From an uncultured Bacteroidales bacterium (GTDB lineage Bacteria > Bacteroidota > Bacteroidia > Bacteroidales > UBA4417), in the NCBI GenBank assembly GCA_903879715.1, contig CAIRMR010000097.1, positions 1 through 64,000 of the forward strand: DNA of 64,000 nt, read 5' to 3'. Under the pieces are notes generated by a model that worked only from the letters and a program-made list of their open reading frames with translations, was not told the origin of the DNA and ran no database searches. The position numbers and the translations under genes are program-made. Numbering within the stretch: the first letter of the stretch is position 1; every line of letters starts with the position of its first letter. Positions 27,152 to 34,828 of the stretch are shown here, in pieces.

Positions 27152-29086
27152 ATGAAACGAATCTTTCTCAGGAATTACCGGCATATCATTATTCTTCCTT
27201 TCCTTTTACTTCCTTATGCATTATCAGCACAGACATTTAATTTTGGATGGACCGGTACAGAACTGGTGCTTAAAGCCACATTTCTGAATCCGTCAAACTG
27301 GACCACTAATGTCGCTAATACAGGCTTAGGTGATAAGAGTGTTGTTTCTGTGAGTGTTGACACATTAAAGCTAAACTGGACCTTTGGCACAGGTAACCGG
27401 GCTAAATGGGCACAGTGTTATCTTCCTTTGAATCAGACTATTTCGCTTGTAGATTACGATCTTTTTTGTTTTGATCTGAAAGGTTTGCCAAACAACGGTT
27501 ATGTGGGCTTCGAATTGAAATTTGAAGATGGTACTTATCAGGCAGTGGCTCGCTGGGATGGTCTTGCCGGGCTCAACCGATGGGCTGAAAAAATTTCTGT
27601 GGCAAAAAAGCAATTCGAAAATTCAGCCCTTATGGATTGGAGTAAGATCCGGGTTATTTCACTTGCTGTTTATGCGCAGGCTTCTGCTCAGTATGTTAAT
27701 ACCGATCTGGGTTCAGTAAGTATCCATAACCTGGTTGGCACTAAGATGGCTGACTGGCAGCGCGGAACTTCCCGGGAATTTATTAATCCGAATGATTATG
27801 TTACAATTAAAAATAATGCCATAAGCGCGATAATCAACCGGCAAAAATCTACCGGGCTCCTTACTACATGGAACGAGGATAATTCTTCCTGGCTTTATGG
27901 GCAAGGTTTAGCCTTGAAGGCTCTGTGTTATGAGGGGACATGGAGCCAGGGGATAGCCAGCAATGCAGCTGCTATAGCAGCCGAAAAATTAGCAGTCTTC
28001 CTACTCAATCACCAGCAACCGGAAGGATACTGGCCACGGGCATGGAATTCAGTATCCGGAGCAATTACCGTCCTTCGGGAAGCAGACGGAACTGTATGGA
28101 TGGGAGATTTTCCCTGGATAATAACCGGGTTACAGGCATATTATAAAAAGAGCGGCGATCAACGGGTTATACCATCAATAAATAAGGCTCTAGATTTTCT
28201 TAAAGGATTGATTAATCCCGATGGAAATTTCTTTACTGTGAATCCCCAAACCGGTATTAAGAATGAGGTGGCGAGTTGTGAAGCTTATGCCGCTGCAATA
28301 CTTAGTCTTTATGAATCCGGCGAAACAGCGATTGCCAGTAATATGTTCAGCTTTATAAGTACTCATGGCTGGGATTCAGAGTTGCGCTGCTGGCGCGAAG
28401 CCACTTATTCTGACCGTATAGTTCTCTTTGCCAATACCTGGATGTCGTATTACAATTTTCAGAACGGAGATATACAAAAGGGTTTAGATGCTCTTTCACT
28501 TGCTGGAAAAGTACTATACACCCATGGAAACGGTGAACTTTATGGAATGGATGGCATAGTTCCGTTAGCTGTTTGGTACGAGGGAACACTCACTTACATT
28601 GCTGCAGGTGGTCCCGGAAGTATTGCTTTGTTTGAAGAATTGCGAACTCATATTAATTCCGATGGAATGGTTTCTCATTACAACGAAAACCTGGGAGGAA
28701 TGGGTGGTATATGGGCTGTTGACTGGCATAGCCTCGATGGAACTTCCTGGCTTTATTTCACAACTGCAGGAAAATCACCGTTTGATGTAATGGAGGGTAT
28801 TCCAGTTCAAGTACAACCACTTCAAGCAGCTGAGAATAAAAGAAATTTCATTATTTCTGTTCCACGCTCCGGAGAACTGCTTATCAAGCCAATAAAACTG
28901 ATCCGCAAAAAAATGATTATCCGGGTAATACAATCGGATGGCAGGATAATTTCAGAAAGCAAAGTCCCAGCTAATTCAGGCGAGATAACTCTTGAGATTT
29001 CAGCAGGAAAAACTGCGGGTAGAGTTGTTTTCATTCAAATTGTCAGCAATGATCTAATTGAATGTTATCCGATGTATTTACACTAA
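27152..29086 (+). CDS. Secreted alpha/alpha-barrel glycosidase-like protein
   Basis: A 644-residue protein with a signal peptide (cleavage after ALSAQ). Residues 25-195 form a beta-sandwich resembling a carbohydrate-binding or galactose-binding-like module (VDYDLFCFDLKGLPNNGYVGF). Residues 210-550 are rich in paired amphipathic helices with repeats such as WLYGQGLALKALCYEG, HQQPEGYWPRAWNS, WITGLQAYYKKSGD and NTWMSYYNFQNGD, the pattern of an (alpha/alpha)6 or six-hairpin glycosidase barrel. The closing WAVDWHSLDGTSWLYF would complete it. The C-terminal 85 residues look like a beta domain related to T9SS tails but lack YPNP and end in CYPMYLH. I do not recognise the GH family and name no substrate. 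It is flanked by long gaps, so transcribed alone. Confidence 0.72.
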   Translation: MKRIFLRNYRHIIILPFLLLPYALSAQTFNFGWTGTELVLKATFLNPSNWTTNVANTGLGDKSVVSVSVDTLKLNWTFGTGNRAKWAQCYLPLNQTISLVDYDLFCFDLKGLPNNGYVGFELKFEDGTYQAVARWDGLAGLNRWAEKISVAKKQFENSALMDWSKIRVISLAVYAQASAQYVNTDLGSVSIHNLVGTKMADWQRGTSREFINPNDYVTIKNNAISAIINRQKSTGLLTTWNEDNSSWLYGQGLALKALCYEGTWSQGIASNAAAIAAEKLAVFLLNHQQPEGYWPRAWNSVSGAITVLREADGTVWMGDFPWIITGLQAYYKKSGDQRVIPSINKALDFLKGLINPDGNFFTVNPQTGIKNEVASCEAYAAAILSLYESGETAIASNMFSFISTHGWDSELRCWREATYSDRIVLFANTWMSYYNFQNGDIQKGLDALSLAGKVLYTHGNGELYGMDGIVPLAVWYEGTLTYIAAGGPGSIALFEELRTHINSDGMVSHYNENLGGMGGIWAVDWHSLDGTSWLYFTTAGKSPFDVMEGIPVQVQPLQAAENKRNFIISVPRSGELLIKPIKLIRKKMIIRVIQSDGRIISESKVPANSGEITLEISAGKTAGRVVFIQIVSNDLIECYPMYLH

Positions 29087-29646
29087 CTTAAACATAATCT
29101 GTATTTTAACAGTTGAAAAGCATTCGCCTGTAATGCTTATTTCGACTGTCAGGTATTTATTATTAAAATTTTGTTAGGATTTGTTGCTGTCAAATTTATC
29201 TGCCTGCAGTTGTTTCTGGTATCTGTTATACTCCAGAACTAGAATCTCATCAATAAGCCTTGCTAGAATCGATTATTTATTGTCAAATGCAAAACTCCTG
29301 TCAATTTTAGGGTTATGCCTTGATCAGGTGTAAAAACTTAATGTCTGGTAAAGAAAGTAAAAACAAGTTGAAAATTATTCACAGATTTTGAGAGAATATG
29401 ATGATTTTATTTTTTCATTTTAGATGTCAGTAATTTTCAGTTTTCCTGAATTAGTAATAATTGGGATTTGATTGAAGGATCAGTTTATGAAAACAGTTTA
29501 GAATGCTGTCATACCTGATAAACTGCATTTTGTTTCTTTAATTTAGAATCAAATCATCGAAATTGGAAGAAAATCATGAAATATTGATAATTTATCACTT
29601 TTTTTCTAAGTCAATTCTCCTGTTTCTAAGCGTTAGCCGGAATAAG
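29087..29646. other. Intergenic region, left part
   Basis: About 560 bases of AT-rich DNA with no open reading frame or RNA gene recognised. The regulatory signals of the next operon lie in the last 235 bases before its ATG and are listed separately. Confidence 0.5.
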
Positions 29647-29663
29647 TGTTGATATAATCAACA
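29647..29663. promoter_or_regulatory. Distal dyad TGTTG-N7-CAACA, candidate activator site
   Basis: A perfect 5-bp inverted repeat with a 7-base centre (29652-29658), centred at 29655. A second dyad with the same arms and spacing is centred at 29744. Both are upstream of a sigma-54-like promoter, where NtrC-type activators usually bind. Confidence 0.55.
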
Positions 29664-29735
29664 ACTGTATATAAAATATACACTACGCTTTAGTAGATTG
29701 ATTAGTAAGTGTTTATATGCCTTATTAAATTAGTG

Positions 29736-29752
29736 TGTTGAATAATACAACA
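29736..29752. promoter_or_regulatory. Proximal dyad TGTTG-N7-CAACA, candidate activator site
   Basis: Identical arms and spacing to the dyad 89 bases upstream, extended by one further pair (G at 29735, C at 29753). It lies about 110 bases before the predicted transcription start. The sigma-54 activator encoded at 36511 is the natural candidate to bind it. Confidence 0.55.
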
Positions 29753-29828
29753 CTATACCTGTAAATAAATTATACATTATATTTTGTAAGGTGCAGATAT
29801 ATAGTTAGTTAAAATTGATTTTTCGTTT

Positions 29829-29844
29829 TGGCACTGTAATTGAA
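29829..29844 (+). promoter_or_regulatory. Near-consensus sigma-54 promoter
   Basis: TGGCAC (-24 element, 29829-29834) is followed after 5 bases by TTGAA (-12 element, 29840-29844). The spacing is exactly that of the sigma-54 consensus TGGCACN5TTGCA; the one departure is A for C in the -12 GC. Transcription would start near 29855, 26 bases before the ATG. Confidence 0.5.
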
Positions 29845-29880
29845 TAGCTAATAGTGTAATGAATTGTAATCCTATATATC

Positions 29881-31560
29881 ATGAAAACAAAAATCGTAAC
29901 ATCAGCCGTAATTCTTCTGATTCTGGTTTGTGGAAGTGTCAAAAGCCAGGAAGTTTCAGGCACAACTGCTGCAAAGCAAACTGAAACATTAACTATTTCA
30001 TGCACTTCTGACCTGTTTCCAATAACTTCGCAATGGGCCAATGTATATCGCAGTCTTAAACCTGAGGTTAAAATCAATGTTAGTACAATTGAAGATAAAA
30101 GCATAAATCAGGGTGAAGGTGACGATTTACGGATTGTAACTAACAACCCGGATGGAAAAATTAATGAAAAGGATTGGAAAATGGTGGTTGGCAGGGATGT
30201 GATAGTTCCGATTATGAATTCAGGGAATCCATTTTTGATACAATTGATGCAGCAGGGCATTTCACCAGAGAAGTTTGCTAAAATATTCAATAATCCTGAT
30301 AAGCAGAATTGGGGAGCATTACTTGCTGATGGACAAAATGCAGTAATTCATATTTATGTGGTTAACGATGAATCTGTGAAGAACGGAATCGCAAAATTCC
30401 TGAAATCAAAACAGATTCCATCAACAGGAATTATCGTTGGAACTAAAGATGAAGTTATTTCCGCTATTCAGAAAGACCCAACTGCAATTGGATTTTGCAA
30501 AGTTGTAAATGTAATTGAACCGGATAACCAGAGCTTGGTTGCCAATATCAAAATGTTGCCTATTGATAAAAACGGGAATGGTACTATTGATTATATGGAG
30601 GATATTTACACTGATGTAAATGCATTCCTTCGTGGAGTATGGATCGGCAAATACCCCAAAGCTTTGTATTCCAATATTTATGCAGTCAGCAAAGTTCAAC
30701 CTGCTAATGAAACGGAAATGGCATTTTTGTCATGGATTATAACTGATGGACAGCAATTTATGAATTCAAACGGATACTGTGCCCTGGTAAATACCGAAAG
30801 TCAGGCGCAGCTAAATAAGATCAGCACTGCAATTGTAAGTGTTTCGCCAGCTACTAACACTACCAGGACTGGTTTGATATTGTTAATCATGGCTTTGGTA
30901 ATCACCATGGGTGTAGTTATCACAGCCGGTGTTCGACGTTACAGAAAACAAGCACCTGCAATCCCTGATTTTAATGATTCATTAACCGGTTTTAACGAAA
31001 ATTCTATAGAAGTGCCAAAAGGTATATATTTTAACAGATCCCATAGCTGGGCATTTATGGAAAAAGACGGAAACGTTTCTATTGGAATTGACGATTTTTT
31101 GCAACATGTTACCGGACCGTTAACCCGTGTCGAAATGAGAAATGCTGGAGAAAAAGTCAAAAAAGGGGAGCTCCTGTTTTCTATAGTTCAATTTGGCAAG
31201 CGGTTGAGTTTGTATTCACCTATTTCGGGAATTATTAAACAACAAAATGAAACACTTATTCAGGATGCATCAAAGATCAATTCTTCACCATATTCTGACG
31301 GATGGATTTATCGGATTGAGCCCTCGAACTGGTTTGTGGAAGTGAATTTTATGGACATGGCAGACAAATATAAAAAGTGGATAAATACTGAATTCTCCAG
31401 AATGAAAGATTTTCTCGCTGCTACTCTAAAACCCGATAGTCTGGAATACTCGCATGTTGTTCTACAGGATGGCGGTATTGTTAAGGAAGGGGTCCTGGCT
31501 GATTTCGGACCAGAGGTATGGGACGATTTTCAAACCAATTTCCTCGAAATTTATAAATAG
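29881..31560 (+). CDS. Binding-protein-like / transmembrane / GcvH-like fusion protein
   Basis: A 559-residue protein. A signal peptide or anchor (1-23) precedes a PstS-type periplasmic binding-like domain (about 35-320) with TLTISCTSDLFPITSQW near its start. Inside it is a canonical EF-hand-like loop, DKNGNGTIDYME (229-240). A transmembrane helix (about 330-350, LILLIMALVITMGVVITAGV) leads to a GcvH-like domain (about 375-485) recognisable by RSHSWAFMEKDGNVSIGIDDF and LYSPISGIIKQQNETL. A Lys (FGKRL) lies near the position lipoylated in GcvH, one residue closer to the SPISG turn. The last 70 residues (LQDGG, W-DFQ-FL motifs) are shared with the second GcvH-like gene of this operon. First gene of the operon; a sigma-54-type promoter precedes it. 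The role is unknown: glycine cleavage is not implied, and phosphate transport is unlikely. Confidence 0.8.
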   Translation: MKTKIVTSAVILLILVCGSVKSQEVSGTTAAKQTETLTISCTSDLFPITSQWANVYRSLKPEVKINVSTIEDKSINQGEGDDLRIVTNNPDGKINEKDWKMVVGRDVIVPIMNSGNPFLIQLMQQGISPEKFAKIFNNPDKQNWGALLADGQNAVIHIYVVNDESVKNGIAKFLKSKQIPSTGIIVGTKDEVISAIQKDPTAIGFCKVVNVIEPDNQSLVANIKMLPIDKNGNGTIDYMEDIYTDVNAFLRGVWIGKYPKALYSNIYAVSKVQPANETEMAFLSWIITDGQQFMNSNGYCALVNTESQAQLNKISTAIVSVSPATNTTRTGLILLIMALVITMGVVITAGVRRYRKQAPAIPDFNDSLTGFNENSIEVPKGIYFNRSHSWAFMEKDGNVSIGIDDFLQHVTGPLTRVEMRNAGEKVKKGELLFSIVQFGKRLSLYSPISGIIKQQNETLIQDASKINSSPYSDGWIYRIEPSNWFVEVNFMDMADKYKKWINTEFSRMKDFLAATLKPDSLEYSHVVLQDGGIVKEGVLADFGPEVWDDFQTNFLEIYK

Positions 31561-31610
31561 CAAAACTATTCTCTTCTGAATTAAAACGTTCATCCTTAAA
31601 AATATAAGAC

Positions 31611-32480
31611 ATGGATTTACATCGTCGTGACTTCTTCAGGTTCATTGGTGCTACAGGATTAACCCTGGCAGTAGGGAAAGAATTGAATGCGGCACCAAAA
31701 GCAAAAAATGATCCGGAGTTGAGAGGCGTTCTGTATGACGCTGCCCGATGCAAAGGCTGCCGTGGCTGCGAATACGATTGCGCTGATGCAAACGGGTTGC
31801 CCGAACCGCCCCCTAACAAAGAAATCAAAGGTTTTAGAAAAACTGATGATAAACACCGAACCGTTGTTAATGAATTTAAAACATCGAAAGGTATTGTGTA
31901 TGCCAAAACGCAATGTATGCATTGCAATGAGCCTGCCTGTGCCGCAGCTTGTCTTACCCAGGCTATGACAAAAACTAAGGATGGACCGGTAATCTGGCGG
32001 AGCGATAAATGCATGGGATGCCGTTATTGCATGGTTTCATGCCCTTTCGATATTCCAAAGTTTGAGTTCCACAGCGCAAACCCGAAAATTGAAAAATGCA
32101 CTATGTGCTACGAAAGCAGGTTGAAAAAAGGTGAACTTCCTGCCTGTGTTGAAAATTGTCCCAACGAAGCCCTGATGTTTGGTACCCGCAGGGAATTAAT
32201 ACAGGAAGCAAGGAGACGTATGTTTGATAAGCCGGACCTGTATTATGACCAAATCTATGGCGAACGCGAAGCCGGAGGAACCAGTTGGCTTTATATATCA
32301 CCTGTGCCATTTAACGAAATCGGATTGAATACAAAAGTTCAAACTGGATCGTACCCTGCACTCACAAAGGGGTTTTTATATACAGTGCCCAGTGTTTTTG
32401 TACTGGTTCCGGCACTTTTATTAGGTATTCAGCAATCAACTAAAAAGGAAAACCACACAAACGATAACGGCGATGAATAG
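31611..32480 (+). CDS. Tat-exported four-cluster ferredoxin (HybA/DsrO-type)
   Basis: A 289-residue Fe-S electron-transfer subunit. The N-terminus HRRDFFRFIGATGLTLAVG is a Tat signal, placing the mature protein outside the cytoplasmic membrane. Four [4Fe-4S] sites are visible: CKGCRGCEYDC, CMHCNEPACAAAC, CMGCRYCMVSCPF and CTMCYESRLKKGELPACVENC. A C-terminal hydrophobic segment (FLYTVPSVFVLVPALLLGI, about 256-274) may anchor it. This layout is typical of HybA, HmcB and DsrO-like partners of NrfD-type subunits. Its last 8 bases overlap the start of the NrfD gene, so the two are translationally coupled. It should pass electrons between a periplasmic partner and the membrane subunit. Confidence 0.93.
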   Translation: MDLHRRDFFRFIGATGLTLAVGKELNAAPKAKNDPELRGVLYDAARCKGCRGCEYDCADANGLPEPPPNKEIKGFRKTDDKHRTVVNEFKTSKGIVYAKTQCMHCNEPACAAACLTQAMTKTKDGPVIWRSDKCMGCRYCMVSCPFDIPKFEFHSANPKIEKCTMCYESRLKKGELPACVENCPNEALMFGTRRELIQEARRRMFDKPDLYYDQIYGEREAGGTSWLYISPVPFNEIGLNTKVQTGSYPALTKGFLYTVPSVFVLVPALLLGIQQSTKKENHTNDNGDE

Positions 32481-33744
32481 CGGTCATTTAATTTCGGCAG
32501 ACAATGATGGGAAACCCATCTGGAAATTCCTGATATGGGAATTGAAACCTAGAGGCAAATGGCTGACCCCTTTTAACATCATTTCCATACCAATCATACT
32601 TTTAGGCATTTTCCTGATAGTAATCCGTTTCTGGAAAGGGATCGGATCCATCACTAATCTTTCACAGGAAATTCCCTGGGGATTGTGGATCGGATTTGAC
32701 GTGGTGACTGGTGTTGCCTTTGCAGGTGGTGCTTACGTGGTTACTTTTATGGTCTATATCCTAAATATGAAAAAGTACCAGTCCATTGTCAGGGTTACGG
32801 TACTTAACGGTTTTCTTGCCTACCTGTTTTATGCGGGAGCCCTGCTTTTAGATCTTGGTCGCCCATGGAATGTGATCAATCCGATTATCGGAAACAATTT
32901 TGGCGTAAGCTCAGTTTTGTTCCTTGTTGCCTGGCATTTTCTGCTTTACATGATAGCTCAGCTGATTGAGATTTCGCCGGCCATTGCAGAGTGGCTAGGG
33001 GCAAGACGTGCGCGGAAAATCCTTTCCGGCATGACGCTGGCGGCGGTAATATTCGGGATTACTTTGTCAACGCTACATCAATCAGGTTTAGGAGCTCTTT
33101 TCCTGATGGCGAAGGAGAAAATTCATCCGCTCTGGTACTCTGAATTTATTCCCATCATGTTTTTTGTTTCCAGCATTTTTGCCGGACTTTCGATGGTTAT
33201 TTTTGAAGGATCCATAAGCGGGAAAGTGTTTGCAAACCAGATCAGTGATAAAAACAAAAAAGCTGAGAACGGAATTATTCATGGCTTGGCCAAAATATGT
33301 ACAGGTACCATGTTTGCTTATTTTTTCCTGCAGTTGCTTGTTTTTATTCATGGTAAACACTGGGACCTGCTCAACACACCAATGGGGCACTGGTTCTTAT
33401 TGGAAATGATTGGTTTTGTGCTGTTGCCGATGATGCTCTATTTTTATAGCTACAGGAAAAACAGTGTATTCCTGATCCGGTTGGCATCCATACTTACGAT
33501 GGTGGGTATAGTATTGAACAGGCTTAATGTAACCGTAATCGGTTTCAGATGGGATATGCCAGTTCGCTATGTCCCGTCGTGGATGGAACTTGTAGTTACT
33601 TTCACTGTCCTGTTTACTGAAATCTGGATCTTCCGCTGGGTAGTTAACCGTATGCCGGTTCTGCGTGAATCGCCTAATTGGGTGAAGGAAGAAAAACAAC
33701 AACAGCAGCAGCCGGCATTTGGGAAACAACATCAGAGAGCTTAA
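32473..33744 (+). CDS. NrfD/HybB-type integral membrane quinone-interacting subunit
   Basis: A 423-residue membrane protein with about nine or ten hydrophobic helices, including FNIISIPIILLGIFLIVIRF, GLWIGFDVVTGVAFAGGAYV, and FAYFFLQLLVFIHG. The pattern and the IPWGLWIGFDV and LDLGRPW motifs are those of the NrfD/PsrC (HybB) family, which exchange electrons with the menaquinone pool. It overlaps the ferredoxin gene by 8 bases. The C-terminus is hydrophilic and Gln-rich (KQQQQQPAF-like). No molybdopterin or multiheme partner gene lies in the window, so the terminal donor or acceptor is unknown. Confidence 0.93.
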   Translation: MNSGHLISADNDGKPIWKFLIWELKPRGKWLTPFNIISIPIILLGIFLIVIRFWKGIGSITNLSQEIPWGLWIGFDVVTGVAFAGGAYVVTFMVYILNMKKYQSIVRVTVLNGFLAYLFYAGALLLDLGRPWNVINPIIGNNFGVSSVLFLVAWHFLLYMIAQLIEISPAIAEWLGARRARKILSGMTLAAVIFGITLSTLHQSGLGALFLMAKEKIHPLWYSEFIPIMFFVSSIFAGLSMVIFEGSISGKVFANQISDKNKKAENGIIHGLAKICTGTMFAYFFLQLLVFIHGKHWDLLNTPMGHWFLLEMIGFVLLPMMLYFYSYRKNSVFLIRLASILTMVGIVLNRLNVTVIGFRWDMPVRYVPSWMELVVTFTVLFTEIWIFRWVVNRMPVLRESPNWVKEEKQQQQQPAFGKQHQRA

Positions 33745-33929
33745 AAAAATATGGTATCAGGAAAATAGAGAAATAGGCAGAAGATCAGTAACTGTAAATG
33801 CTGATTGCATGTAATTAGTTAACTTTTCACTTGTTTTAAGGATGGTAAATAGCCTTTAAGAAACTTAACCTTTATGCCTCTATACCTTTACTTTTCAAAA
33901 TCTAATCATTAATTACAAAACTAAAAATC

Positions 33930-34664
33930 ATGGACGGATTCACTTATACTAATATTTTTGAAACCAAAGGAATTGAGTACCTGGTAATAATAGCCTTCCT
34001 TTTACTGCTCATTCCTTTCTGGGTTTCGCTGAACAGGCAGGTAAAAATAAAAGAACAGATGAGAAAAGCAATGGGTGTTCTTTCGCTTGGTATCTTAAAA
34101 GTTGAGCAGGGAATTTTTTACAGCAGGAATCATACCTGGGCTTATCTTGAAAAATCTGGCAATGCAAAGGTTGGATTGGATGACCTTTTGCTTCATATCA
34201 CCGGCGAGGTGAAAGTCCGCCATTTGAAAAATCCCGGCGAAAGTATCTGTAAAGGCGAATTGTTGGCCGAAGTGGATCAGAATGGGAAATCGCTTCAGAT
34301 ATTTTCACCTATTTCGGGAATGGTAATTGACTCAAATCCGGCTTTGGATGAGAATTACACCTTGCTTAACGAAGATCCATACGGGAAAGGATGGATTTAT
34401 AGCTTAAAACCCACAAACTGGATTGCAGAAATACCTTCGCTGTACCTGGCCGATGAGGCTACCAACTGGATAAAGAAAGAGCTGGAACGGTATAAAGATT
34501 TCCTTGCACTAAACATGGGAAAACATATGCCTGGTAATTCTATAGATATACTCCAGGATGGTGGTGAATTAGCAGATAATTCTTTAGCCGAATTACCAAA
34601 AGAAATGTGGCATGATTTTCAGAAAGAATTCCTGAATCCTCAAAGAGAGCATCTGAACAACTAA
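33930..34664 (+). CDS. Membrane-anchored GcvH-like protein with LQDGG C-terminal domain
   Basis: A 244-residue protein: an N-terminal transmembrane helix (about 15-33, YLVIIAFLLLLIPFWVSL), a GcvH-like beta-barrel domain (about 55-165) with SRNHTWAYLEKSGNAKVGLDDL and FSPISGMVIDSNPAL, and a C-terminal domain with RYKDFLAL, ILQDGGEL and MWHDFQKEFL. The same three-part C-terminal half is found in the first gene of the operon (29881). A Lys (NGKSL) lies at the equivalent of that protein's Lys, one residue off the GcvH lipoyl site. The protein probably faces the cytoplasm and could carry a lipoyl-type arm or be a structural subunit. It is not the glycine-cleavage H protein: no gcvT or gcvP is nearby and it is membrane-anchored. 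Confidence 0.83.
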   Translation: MDGFTYTNIFETKGIEYLVIIAFLLLLIPFWVSLNRQVKIKEQMRKAMGVLSLGILKVEQGIFYSRNHTWAYLEKSGNAKVGLDDLLLHITGEVKVRHLKNPGESICKGELLAEVDQNGKSLQIFSPISGMVIDSNPALDENYTLLNEDPYGKGWIYSLKPTNWIAEIPSLYLADEATNWIKKELERYKDFLALNMGKHMPGNSIDILQDGGELADNSLAELPKEMWHDFQKEFLNPQREHLNN

Positions 34665-34734
34665 GCAAACATTTATAAGGGATGATTTAATTGTATCCCT
34701 GCAACGAATTAGTTGAAAATTTATACAAAAAAAT

Positions 34735-34767
34735 AAAACTGGTGAATTTTTCATCAGTTTTTTTATT
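34735..34767 (+). terminator. Terminator of the ferredoxin-NrfD-GcvH-like operon
   Basis: AAAACTGGTGA (34735-34745) pairs with TCATCAGTTTT (34751-34761), one G-T pair, loop of 5, followed by further T residues. It separates the operon from the kinase gene and rules out the TTG at 34691 as the kinase start. Confidence 0.85.
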
Positions 34768-34828
34768 ATATTGCGTTGATATATATACGAACAGCTATAT
34801 AAGTGTTCAATACTTTAAAAATTGTGTA

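Noticed and set aside
29881-31560. Phosphate ABC transporter binding protein (PstS)
   Set aside because: Only the fold resembles PstS; there are no pstC, pstA or pstB genes, and a transmembrane helix and GcvH-like domain follow.
31481-32014. Long antisense open reading frame opposite the ferredoxin gene
   Set aside because: It mirrors the Cys-rich ferredoxin codons, has low-complexity composition and no domain; the plus-strand gene explains the DNA.
29881-34664. Glycine cleavage system H protein
   Set aside because: Both GcvH-like proteins are membrane-anchored, have an extra C-terminal domain and lie with no gcvT or gcvP genes.
34691-34828. Longer start (TTG at 34691) for the heme-sensing kinase
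   Set aside because: A strong terminator hairpin lies at 34735-34767, inside the extension; the ATG at 34829 is directly before the first transmembrane helix region.
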